DNA from: an uncultured Burkholderiaceae bacterium
GTDB lineage: Bacteria > Pseudomonadota > Gammaproteobacteria > Burkholderiales > Burkholderiaceae_F
DNA: 15,334 nt
Assembly: GCA_937936215.1 (NCBI GenBank)
Contig: CALGWX010000198.1
Span: 1 to 15,334, forward strand
Direction of reading: 5' to 3'
The notes beneath the pieces were generated by a model, which saw only the letters and a list, made by a program, of their open reading frames with translations, had not been told where the DNA came from and made no database searches. Shown here in pieces: positions 1 through 6,671 of this stretch; position 1 is the first letter of the stretch; each line of letters starts with the position of its first letter. The translations under genes were made by a program, and so were the position numbers.

Positions 1-2445
1 GTCGATGTGCATGCCGCGCGCCAGATACGCCTCGACGTAGGTGAAGCCGTTGGCGAGCGTGAACGCCAGCTGCGAGATCGGGTTGGCGCCGGCCTCGGCG
101 ATGTGGTAGCCGCTGATCGACACCGAGTAGAAGTTGCGCACATTGTGGTGGACGAACCACTCCTGGATGTCGCCCATCACCTTCAGGCTAAAGTCGGTCG
201 AGAAGATGCAGGTGTTCTGGCCCTGGTCTTCCTTCAGGATGTCGGCCTGCACGGTGCCGCGGACGTTCTCCAGCACCCAGGCGCGGATCTTGGCCGCTTC
301 GTCGTCGGTCGGCTCGCGGCCGTTTTCGGCGCGGAACTTGTCGAGGTTCTGGTCGATGGCGGTGTTCATGAACATCGCCAGGATCGTCGGCGCCGGGCCG
401 TTGATGGTCATGCTCACCGAGGTGTTCGGCGCCGTCAGGTCGAAGCCGGAATACAGCACCTTCATGTCGTCGAGCGTGGCGATGCTCACCCCCGAGTTGC
501 CCACCTTGCCGTAGATGTCGGGCCGCTCGTCCGGCTCGTTGCCGTACAGCGTCACCGAGTCGAAGGCCGTCGACAGCCGCTTGGCTGGCATGCCTTCGGA
601 GAGCAGCTTGAAGCGGCGGTTGGTGCGGAACGGATCGCCCTCGCCGGCGAACATGCGGGTGGGGTCCTCGTTTTCGCGCTTGAAGGCGAACACGCCAGCG
701 GTGTAGGGGAAGCTGCCGGGCACGTTCTCCAGCAGCAGCCACTTCAGCAGTTCGCCGTGGTCTTCGTAGCGCGGTAGCACGACCTTGCGGATCTTGCTGC
801 CGGAAAGCGAGGTGTGCACCAGCCGCGTGCGCACCTCCTTGTCGCGGATCTTGACTACGTACTCGTCGCCGGCATACGCCTTCTGCATCTGCGGCCACAT
901 GTCGAGCAGCTTGCGGCTGCGCGCGTCGAGCTTGGCGTCGCGGTCGGCGGCGAGCAGCTCGAGGTTGCGGTTGTCCTCCTTGCACTCGCCGGCGAGCAGG
1001 TGCTTCGCCGCCAGCAGCTGCTGCCGCTCGCGGGCGATCCTGGCCTGCTCCAGCGCCCGCTTCTTGTAGGCGCGCACGGTCTCGGCGATCTCGGCGAGAT
1101 AGCGCACGCGCTTCGGCGGCACGATCGGCACCTGGTGCGTCGAGTGGCGCGTATGCACGCGGGGCAGCTTCGATTCGCCCGCCTTCAGGCCCAGTTCCTT
1201 CAGCTTCGGCAAGATGGCCTGATAAAGCGCGGTGACGCCGTCGTCGTTGAAGCGCGCCGCCATGGTGCCGAACACCGGCATTTCCTCCGGCTTCTTCGCG
1301 AAGTCGCCGCGGTTGCGCTGCACCTGCTTGGCGACGTCGCGCAGCGCGTCGGCCGCGCCCTTGCGGTCGAACTTGTTGATTGCCACGAAGGTGGCGAAGT
1401 CCAGCATGTCGATCTTCTCGAGCTGGCTGGCGGCGCCGTACTCGGGCGTCATCACGTACAGGCTGGCGTCGACATGCGGCACGATCGCCGCGTCGCCCTG
1501 GCCGATGCCCGAGGTCTCCACCAGGATCAGGTCGAATCCGGCCGCCTTGCAGGCGGCGACCGCCTCCGGCAGCGCCTGGCTGATCTCGCTGCCGCCCTCG
1601 CGGGTGGCGAGCGAGCGCATGTACACACGCGGCCCCTTGCGCCAGGGGTTGATGGCGTTCATGCGGATGCGGTCGCCGAGCAGCGCGCCGCCGGTCTTGC
1701 GCCGCGACGGGTCGATCGAGATCACCGCGATCGTCAGTTCGTCGTCGAGGTCGAGGCGGAAACGGCGAATCAACTCGTCGGTGAGCGAACTCTTGCCGGC
1801 GCCTCCCGTGCCGGTGATGCCGAGCACCGGCGCCCGGGCGGTGTCGGCGTTTTTCTTCAGCGCCTCGCGCAGCTTCGGGTCGCAGGCGCCGAGTTCGAGC
1901 GCGGTGATTGTCTGCGCCAGCGCCCGCCAGCGCTTGCCGAGATCCTCGTCGCGCAGCGCCTCGATCGACTTTGGCGCCAGCGGCGAAAGATCGACGTCGC
2001 AGGCGGCCAGCATCGAGCCGATCATTCCCGCGAGGCCCATTTTCTGCCCGTCCTCGGGCGAGAAGATGCGCGCCACGCCGTAGTCGTGCAGCTCCTTGAT
2101 CTCCGCCGGCACGATCACGCCGCCGCCGCCGCCGTAGACCTTGATGTTGGCGCCGCCGCGTTCGCGCAGCAGGTCGATCATGTACTTGAAGAACTCGACG
2201 TGCCCACCCTGGTAGGAACTGACGGCGATGCCCTGCACGTCCTCCTGGAGCGCGGCGGTGACGATCTCCTCCACCGAGCGGTTGTGGCCCAGGTGGATGA
2301 CCTCCGCGCCCATGCTCTGCAGGATGCGGCGCATGATGTTGATGCTGGCATCATGGCCGTCGAACAGCGCCGCGGCGGTGACGAAGCGCACCTTGTGGGT
2401 GGGGCGGTAGGTGGCCAGCTGCTTGATTTCGGAGAGATCGGTCAT
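1..2445 (-). CDS. icmF: Fused isobutyryl-CoA mutase IcmF (C-terminus beyond left edge)
   Basis: Adenosylcobalamin-dependent mutase interconverting isobutyryl-CoA and n-butyryl-CoA, fused to its own G-protein chaperone. The window holds 815 codons; the family is about 1,090 aa, so about 275 C-terminal residues lie beyond the edge. Seen in order: a B12-binding domain with D29-G30-H31 (His is the expected lower cobalt ligand) and a later VYGGGGG loop; a MeaB-like GTPase with P-loop GTGGAGKSS at 212-220 and NKFD at 357-360; a charged linker near 440-510; then the TIM-barrel mutase domain. F599 (in TRMFAGEG) and Q743 (in ILKEDQGQN) sit where methylmalonyl-CoA mutase has Tyr and Arg, so the substrate should be isobutyryl-CoA rather than methylmalonyl-CoA. 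The start ATG begins MTDLSEIKQ and has a modest GGAG upstream. The LysR gene is immediately upstream on the same strand, a possible regulator (inference). Confidence 0.96.
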   Translation of the reverse strand, partial: MTDLSEIKQLATYRPTHKVRFVTAAALFDGHDASINIMRRILQSMGAEVIHLGHNRSVEEIVTAALQEDVQGIAVSSYQGGHVEFFKYMIDLLRERGGANIKVYGGGGGVIVPAEIKELHDYGVARIFSPEDGQKMGLAGMIGSMLAACDVDLSPLAPKSIEALRDEDLGKRWRALAQTITALELGACDPKLREALKKNADTARAPVLGITGTGGAGKSSLTDELIRRFRLDLDDELTIAVISIDPSRRKTGGALLGDRIRMNAINPWRKGPRVYMRSLATREGGSEISQALPEAVAACKAAGFDLILVETSGIGQGDAAIVPHVDASLYVMTPEYGAASQLEKIDMLDFATFVAINKFDRKGAADALRDVAKQVQRNRGDFAKKPEEMPVFGTMAARFNDDGVTALYQAILPKLKELGLKAGESKLPRVHTRHSTHQVPIVPPKRVRYLAEIAETVRAYKKRALEQARIARERQQLLAAKHLLAGECKEDNRNLELLAADRDAKLDARSRKLLDMWPQMQKAYAGDEYVVKIRDKEVRTRLVHTSLSGSKIRKVVLPRYEDHGELLKWLLLENVPGSFPYTAGVFAFKRENEDPTRMFAGEGDPFRTNRRFKLLSEGMPAKRLSTAFDSVTLYGNEPDERPDIYGKVGNSGVSIATLDDMKVLYSGFDLTAPNTSVSMTINGPAPTILAMFMNTAIDQNLDKFRAENGREPTDDEAAKIRAWVLENVRGTVQADILKEDQGQNTCIFSTDFSLKVMGDIQEWFVHHNVRNFYSVSISGYHIAEAGANPISQLAFTLANGFTYVEAYLARGMHID

Positions 2446-2738
2446 GGCGCAGGCTCCGCGGGTTGCGGCCGCGCGGGCCGCAGGGCTGCGAGCTTAGCCG
2501 GTTGGTGTCGGCCGACCCAAGCGCAGCGCGGTTTCAGCGGCACCGGCGCACTACGGCGCTACTGGCGCCGAGCGGCGGCGCGGCGATGCAGGCACCGAGC
2601 GGCCGACGGGCGCATCGGCTGGGCGGCGGCGCGACCGCAAAGACGCCGTTCGGCGGCCGGGCGCATCGGCCCGGCGCGCTGTGCTGCGGCAACGCTGGCC
2701 CGTCGCGGCCCGCGCCATGGCGCCCCCGCGTGGCGCGC
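2446..2738. other. GC-rich intergenic spacer between icmF and the LysR gene
   Basis: No convincing gene here; the frames open through it have arginine/alanine-rich low-complexity translations. It holds an imperfect direct repeat: GGGCGCATCGGC occurs at 2608-2619 and 2659-2670, within related flanks. A perfect 12-bp palindrome GCGCCATGGCGC lies at 2712-2723, 16 bp past the LysR stop. Neither has a T-tract, so I do not call a terminator. The icmF promoter, if it has its own, must lie here, but no sigma70-like -35/-10 pair stands out. Confidence 0.5.
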
Positions 2739-3674
2739 TCAACCGGCCAGCGCCGGCGTTGCGTTGGCCTTCGGCGGTGGCGGCGACGGCGGCGACGGCA
2801 GCTTCCAGGTGTCGCGCACGAGGTCGATCAGCGCGCGCAGCAGCGGCTCGTCACGCCGCTCGGCGGCGCAGACGAACCACAGCGTCGTGCGCAGCCGCGC
2901 CCGCTCCCAGAGGCAGATCTCGCCGGAGCGAAGGCGGGCGCGCGCCGACTGCTCCTGCATCAGCGACAGGCCCACGCCGGAGACGATCAGCGACTCGATC
3001 ACCGATTCCTCGTCGGCCTCGACGCGGCGCTGCGGCGGCTCCACGCCCTGCTGCTCGAACAGCCGCGTCACCAGCCGGTTGTGGGTGCTGATCGCCGGCG
3101 TCAGGATCCACGGCAGCGCCGCAATCTGCTCCCAGTCGGCGCCCTCGATGCGGCTGGCCCACGCCGCCGGGCCGGCGACGCAGTAGACGAAATCGCGCAG
3201 GCGAAGCGCGAAGACGTCGCGCGGCGCATCGCCGAAGTAGAAGCTGGCATCCAGCCGCCCCTCGCGCACGCCTTCGAGCGCCGCCCCCGACACTTCGCGG
3301 TGCACTTCGAGTTCCATGCGCGGGTGCCGGGCAACCGCCGCCGCCAGCAGGTCGCCGAGCCGGATCGCCGCCGGGTTGCTGACCGTGCCGAGCCGCAAGG
3401 TGCCGGCCACCTCGCCCTGCAGTTGCCGCGAGGCGCGCTTCAGTTCATCGGCGGCCGCCAGCACGCGGCGGGCCAGCGGCAGCAGTTCCCGTCCGGCGGC
3501 CGTCAGCACCATGCCGGCCGAGGTCCGCTCGAACAGCCGCACCTCGAAGTCCCGCTCCAGCGCCTTGATCTGGCCGCTGAGCGCCGGCTGGCTGACGTGC
3601 AGCCGCTCCGCGGCGCGGGTGAGGTGTCCCTCTTCCGCCACAGCGGCGAAGGCGCGCAGCTGGTACAGCTCCAT
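2739..3674 (-). CDS. LysR-family transcriptional regulator
   Basis: 311 aa, the usual LysR length. The N-terminal winged helix-turn-helix spans about residues 1-60 (MELYQLRAFAAVAEEGHLT, then AAERLHVSQPALSGQIKALE), followed by the linker helix and a periplasmic-binding-protein-like effector domain from about 90 to 290. The last ~20 residues form a proline-rich tail (PSPPSPPPP) that is probably disordered and unusual for the family. The ATG at 3674 is the only start that preserves the complete HTH; no clear Shine-Dalgarno precedes it. It is divergent from the small plus-strand gene at 3857 across an AT-rich spacer, and icmF lies 293 bp downstream on the same strand. Classical LysR behaviour would be autorepression plus control of a neighbour. 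The inducer and target cannot be read from the sequence; icmF or the divergent small gene are both candidates. Confidence 0.93.
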   Translation of the reverse strand: MELYQLRAFAAVAEEGHLTRAAERLHVSQPALSGQIKALERDFEVRLFERTSAGMVLTAAGRELLPLARRVLAAADELKRASRQLQGEVAGTLRLGTVSNPAAIRLGDLLAAAVARHPRMELEVHREVSGAALEGVREGRLDASFYFGDAPRDVFALRLRDFVYCVAGPAAWASRIEGADWEQIAALPWILTPAISTHNRLVTRLFEQQGVEPPQRRVEADEESVIESLIVSGVGLSLMQEQSARARLRSGEICLWERARLRTTLWFVCAAERRDEPLLRALIDLVRDTWKLPSPPSPPPPKANATPALAG

Positions 3675-3740
3675 GAACGTAACGACACAAGTGACTGACG
3701 CCGCATGATATTGCGGCGCAGCAGCGACAAGGCCAGAGCG

Positions 3741-3810
3741 ATTCGTCTAGCTGATACTAAGCATTTGAAATTTAGATTTTATTTCTCCGGTCTCGGCCAT
3801 TATCTTGTCG
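3741..3810. promoter_or_regulatory. AT-rich divergent promoter/operator region
   Basis: A sharply AT-rich island in otherwise ~70% GC DNA, between the divergent LysR gene and the small gene at 3857. It contains CTAA-N11-TTAG (3757-3760 and 3772-3775), a dyad of the size LysR regulators bind, and TTGAAA at 3765-3770 that could serve as a -35 element. I could not find a well-spaced -10 hexamer, so exact promoter positions are not called. The operator assignment is inference from placement and base composition. Confidence 0.4.
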
Positions 3811-3856
3811 CTGTTGCGCCGCAGTACGCGGCGCTTGCGGAACGAAGGAGCCGACG

Positions 3857-4198
3857 ATGAACGCCCACGCTTACCCCAGCCGGACCAGCCACCTGCATTC
3901 GATGCGGCGGATCGCCGACGCCCAGCCGCGCGTCGTTGACAGGTACGCGTTGTCCGAGTCCAACCTGCCCCAGCCCGCCTTCAAGCGGCCGGCGGCGCCG
4001 GTTGATGCCGGCCCGCGCGGCTGGCTCGGCGTCATCGGGCGATCGATCGTGCGCGCCGCGCGGCGGATCGGCCGCGCGGTGGTCAAGGCGCGGATGGCCC
4101 AGGCGCGACGGCTCATCGCCCTCGAAAGTTCGCGCATCGAGCGCACCGACTCGCCGCCGGCCCGCGATCCCAACCGGATCGGCGCGCGCTACTACTGA
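3857..4198 (+). CDS. Small basic hypothetical protein (113 aa)
   Basis: No family recognised. The start is well supported: AAGGAG at 3845-3850 lies 6 nt before the ATG, downstream of the AT-rich promoter island. The N-terminal half is polar and rich in Pro, His and Ser. Residues about 54-88 (GWLGVIGRSIVRAARRIGRA and onward) form a strongly basic stretch with the spacing of an amphipathic helix, which suggests contact with membrane or nucleic acid. There is no signal peptide, transmembrane segment or cysteine. The basic helix is loosely reminiscent of small DUF1127-type proteins, but the diagnostic motif is absent. It is divergent from the LysR gene, so it may be the regulator's target. Codon use matches the surrounding genes. 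Confidence 0.7.
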   Translation: MNAHAYPSRTSHLHSMRRIADAQPRVVDRYALSESNLPQPAFKRPAAPVDAGPRGWLGVIGRSIVRAARRIGRAVVKARMAQARRLIALESSRIERTDSPPARDPNRIGARYY

Positions 4199-4336
4199 AA
4201 GCGCACCGCCGCGCCGCTGCCGCCGGATCGAGCTGACCGGCAGCCGCGGGGCTTCGCCAAGCTGGGCACGGCGCGGGATGAGCCGCGTCTCGGAAACCAG
4301 CGTCAGCGCTCGGGTCAACGCATGCGAGGACTTGTC

Positions 4337-4582
4337 ATGGGCAGCCGAGACGATGCCGAGACTGACCCCGGCGGACCTTCCGGGGCACAGGCGCGCTGGC
4401 TCAGCCAGCGCCGCGCCGAGTCGATGCGCGCCCTGTTTCCGAAGCGATCGGCCTGGCGCGCGGAACCGGCCTACTACGCCGAACTGAATGCGGTGTTCGA
4501 GGCGCTTGGGCAGACCACCTGCCCCGCCGAGCTCGAGCGCGCGGTGCGCGAGGTCCAGCGCCGCCGCCAGCCTTGGGCATAG
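4337..4582 (+). CDS. Small hypothetical protein (81 aa)
   Basis: No family recognised. ATG at 4337 is chosen over the in-frame ATG at 4322 because GAGGA (4326-4330) lies 6 nt before it, whereas 4322 has no ribosome site. The N-terminus is acidic and polar (MGSRDDAETDPGG). It is followed by an Arg-rich stretch (RWLSQRRAESMRALF) and a probable C-terminal helix (CPAELERAVREVQRRRQPWA). No membrane segment, signal or metal motif is visible. It lies 138 bp after the 113-aa gene on the same strand and may be in the same transcript. Codon positions show the expected high G/C at third bases. Confidence 0.6.
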   Translation: MGSRDDAETDPGGPSGAQARWLSQRRAESMRALFPKRSAWRAEPAYYAELNAVFEALGQTTCPAELERAVREVQRRRQPWA

Positions 4583-4802
4583 CGCGCGAGGCTTTGCGCT
4601 TTCCGGCCGACCCGTGCTAGCGCAACGCCGGGCGCGGCCTGGAGTAGCGCCACCATCACAGCCAGCGGGCCGGCCGTCCGTCCGAACGGATGAGCCTCGA
4701 TGGCCGAACGGATGACTGCATTCTGGGGATCAGCCGCCGAAAGGACAGGGACAGGCAGAAGCGCGCAACTGCACGTCGCAGGACGCGCTCGAGAGGATCC
4801 CG

Positions 4803-5045
4803 ATGGGTTTCGCCACGATCGAAGAAGCGGGCGCCGAGCCGCTTTTCCCCTGCCCCCTGCTCGACAACCTCGGCAGCACCAATCTGATGGTCGTCGACTG
4901 GTTCGGGCTGTTGGAATCCAATGTCACGCCCAACGGCCTGGCGCCGCAACCACCGGCGGAGCCGGCAGTGGCCGCGGAAGGCGCGCCGCCACCGGCCGAC
5001 GCCACGCAGCCGGCGGCGAGCAAGCGCAGCGAGCCGCGCCGTTGA
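4803..5045 (+). CDS. Small acidic hypothetical protein with Pro/Ala-rich tail (80 aa)
   Basis: No family recognised. ATG at 4803 is preceded by GAGAGGA (4791-4797) with 5 nt spacing. The first ~45 residues are mixed hydrophobic and acidic and look foldable (MGFATIEEAGAEPLF, then LDNLGSTNLMVVDWFGLLE). The remainder, from about residue 46, is a Pro/Ala-rich low-complexity tail ending in basic KRSEPRR. No signal peptide or transmembrane helix. Third codon positions are almost all G or C, and the overlapping frames translate to Arg/Ser-rich noise, which favours this frame as the coding one. It is convergent with the SRAP gene, whose end lies 45 bp away. Confidence 0.6.
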   Translation: MGFATIEEAGAEPLFPCPLLDNLGSTNLMVVDWFGLLESNVTPNGLAPQPPAEPAVAAEGAPPPADATQPAASKRSEPRR

Positions 5046-5090
5046 TGCGCTGCTGGCGCGCGGCGCTCCCGCCCCTGGGGCACCGCGACG

Positions 5091-5693
5091 TCACGCCCGC
5101 GTGATCAGCAGCGCGTCCGGATCGATGGGCGCCAACAGCGGCTGCGCGTCGGCCGCGACATCGAGCCAGCGCGCGTAGTCCGCTTCGCGCAGGATCACCG
5201 GCATGCGGTCGTGCAGCGGCACGATCGCGGCGCTGGCAGCGCAGGTGACGATCGTGAAGCTGGGCACCCCCTGGCCGCTGTCGCGGTCCTGCCACCACTC
5301 CCACAGTCCCGCGAGCGCAAACAGCGGCTCGTCGCGCAAAGCGATGCGCCACTTCAGGCGCTGCCCCTTCTCGCCGCTCCACTCGTAGAAGGCATTGACC
5401 GGCACCAGGCAGCGTCGGCGGCGGAACGCCTGGCGGAAGGCCGGCAGGCTCGCCACCGTCTCGGCGCGGGCATTGATGCAGCGGTTGCCGAACTTCAGGT
5501 CCGGCGCCCAGCCCGGCACCAGCCCCCAGCGCGCGAGCAGGCACTCGCGGCCGCCGTCCGCAGCGCTGCGGACGATCGGCGCCTGCTGCGTCGGCCGCCA
5601 GTCGGCGTTCGGCGCGAAGTCGGGCACCGCGGGCACCTGGAACTTGGCGCGGATCGCCGCCGGGTTGTCCGACAGGTCGTAGCGGCCGCACAT
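5091..5693 (-). CDS. SRAP-domain protein (YedK/HMCES family)
   Basis: SOS-response-associated peptidase family. Members form a stable thiazolidine DNA-protein crosslink with abasic sites in single-stranded DNA through Cys2, shielding the lesion. All expected residues are present: Cys2 (MCGRY, exposed after Met removal), N74 and R76 in INARAE, E104 in FYEW, and H161 in HDRMP; these match E. coli YedK Cys2, Asn75, Glu105 and His160. Length 200 aa is normal. The ATG is fixed by the requirement for Cys at position 2. It starts 18 bp after the carbonic anhydrase gene, so the two are probably cotranscribed, although the functions are unrelated. No LexA-type box was noticed upstream. Confidence 0.96.
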   Translation of the reverse strand: MCGRYDLSDNPAAIRAKFQVPAVPDFAPNADWRPTQQAPIVRSAADGGRECLLARWGLVPGWAPDLKFGNRCINARAETVASLPAFRQAFRRRRCLVPVNAFYEWSGEKGQRLKWRIALRDEPLFALAGLWEWWQDRDSGQGVPSFTIVTCAASAAIVPLHDRMPVILREADYARWLDVAADAQPLLAPIDPDALLITRA

Positions 5694-5711
5694 GGTGTGC
5701 CGAGCCGATGC

Positions 5712-6374
5712 TCAAAGGCCGTAGCGCGACCGGATCACGGCCAGCGTGGCGGCGCGGGCCGCGGCGAGGTCGGTGCGGCCGTCGACGTTGAACGCCAGGT
5801 CGGTCAGCAGGCCGTCGCGCAACGAGTAGATCCAGCCGGTGACCGTGAGATCGGCGTGCCGCCGCCAGGCCTCCTGCACGGTGACCGACTCGCAGACATT
5901 GGCAGCCTGCTCGAGCACGTTGAGTTCCGCCAGCAGGTTGACCTTTTCCTCTTCGGCCGGCAGGGCGTCGAGCAGCGTGTCGTAGCGGCCCTGCACGTCC
6001 TGCAGATGGCGCAGCCAGTGCGCAGCGAGGCCGGTGGCGGAATGCCGCAGCGCCATTTTCACGCCGCTGCAGCCGTGATGGCCGACGACGATCACGTGCC
6101 GCACGTGCAGCAGGTCGACCGCGAAGTCGATCACCGCCAGGCAGTTCAGGTCGGTGTGCACGACGAGGTTGGCCACGTTGCGGTGGACGAACACCTCGCC
6201 CGGGGCCAGGCCGGTGATCTGGTTGGCCGGCACGCGGCTGTCGGAGCAGCCGATCCAGAGATACTCGGGCGCCTGCTGGCCGAGCAGCTTGGAGAAGTAC
6301 TCGGGGTCGCGGCCGCGTTCGCGCTGCGCCCAGCGGCGGTTGTTGTCGAGCAGCCGTTGCAGTCGCTGGGTCAT
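5712..6374 (-). CDS. can: Beta-class carbonic anhydrase
   Basis: Zinc enzyme interconverting CO2 and bicarbonate in the cytoplasm, supplying bicarbonate to carboxylases. Zinc ligands C43, H99 and C102 and the D45/R47 dyad (CSDSRVPA; GHHGCSGV) align with E. coli Can (C42, D44, H98, C101). The 220-aa length is typical of the Can/CynT type. No cyanase gene is nearby, so a housekeeping Can role is more likely than CynT. Two short hairpins lie upstream on the leader side (GCGGAG/CTCCGC at 6390-6404 and GCCCC/GGGGC at 6413-6425); whether they matter is unknown. The start has only a weak ribosome site. It heads the probable two-gene operon with the SRAP gene. Confidence 0.96.
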   Translation of the reverse strand: MTQRLQRLLDNNRRWAQRERGRDPEYFSKLLGQQAPEYLWIGCSDSRVPANQITGLAPGEVFVHRNVANLVVHTDLNCLAVIDFAVDLLHVRHVIVVGHHGCSGVKMALRHSATGLAAHWLRHLQDVQGRYDTLLDALPAEEEKVNLLAELNVLEQAANVCESVTVQEAWRRHADLTVTGWIYSLRDGLLTDLAFNVDGRTDLAAARAATLAVIRSRYGL

Positions 6375-6451
6375 CGGGGTCGCCCGCGGGCGGAGGGCCT
6401 CCGCTCAGGATAGCCCCGCCGGGGCCGGCCGGCGCGGGTACGACGCGTTAG

Positions 6452-6628
6452 CCTAAAAAGCGCAGTTGCGAAGGGGCTGCAAATCCAACCCGCGATCGGA
6501 GAACGGGAATTCGCTCACTGCGCCTTCACCCCACAGGTCACTGCGCCGCGGTTGCTGCAAACCGCTGAAAACCCGCGCCGTTGCTTGCGCTCCGGCGATC
6601 GAGGCACCCCTGAACTGCGGTTTTTAGG
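6452..6628. mobile_element. MITE-like non-autonomous element, 177 bp, with TIRs and a 5-bp target duplication
   Basis: The left end reads CCTAAAAAGCGCAGTT (6452-6467). The right end is its inverted copy AACTGCGGTTTTTAGG (6613-6628), 15 of 16 matching. The element is flanked on both sides by GTTAG (6447-6451 and 6629-6633), a perfect 5-bp direct repeat as expected of a target-site duplication. The subterminal AGGGG motif also recurs inverted with a small offset. Inside is a hairpin GCGGTT/AACCGC (6548-6565). No open frame of coding character lies within. The AT-rich ends contrast with the GC-rich surroundings. It sits between the divergent carbonic anhydrase and M48 genes, ending 33 bp before the M48 ribosome site. 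The parent transposase family is not identifiable here. Confidence 0.8.
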
Positions 6629-6671
6629 GTTAGATTTGCGACGGACCTGAGTGGACTGCCGGAGGCTCGTC

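Noticed and set aside
2608..2670. Repeats near 2608 and 2659 as a CRISPR or mobile element
   Set aside because: Only two imperfect copies, no uniform spacers, no inverted ends or target duplication.
2712..2723. Perfect palindrome GCGCCATGGCGC after the LysR stop as a terminator
   Set aside because: It lacks a T-tract, and palindromes of this size are common in DNA this rich in G and C.
814..3186. A 790-codon plus-strand open frame antisense to icmF and the LysR gene
   Set aside because: It is antisense to two well-supported genes. Its His/Arg/Ala/Val-rich translation is the usual mirror of GC-rich coding DNA, and no domain is visible.
4700..5104. A 134-codon frame overlapping the 80-aa gene at 4803
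   Set aside because: Arg/Gly/His-rich translation and no ribosome site; the 4803 frame has better codon positions and a Shine-Dalgarno.
5211..6413. A 400-codon plus-strand open frame antisense to the SRAP and carbonic anhydrase genes
   Set aside because: Both minus-strand genes carry complete active sites; the antisense frame has no motif.
6375..6430. Hairpins upstream of the carbonic anhydrase as a riboswitch
   Set aside because: The stems are 5-6 bp and GC-only, with no conserved riboswitch core recognisable.
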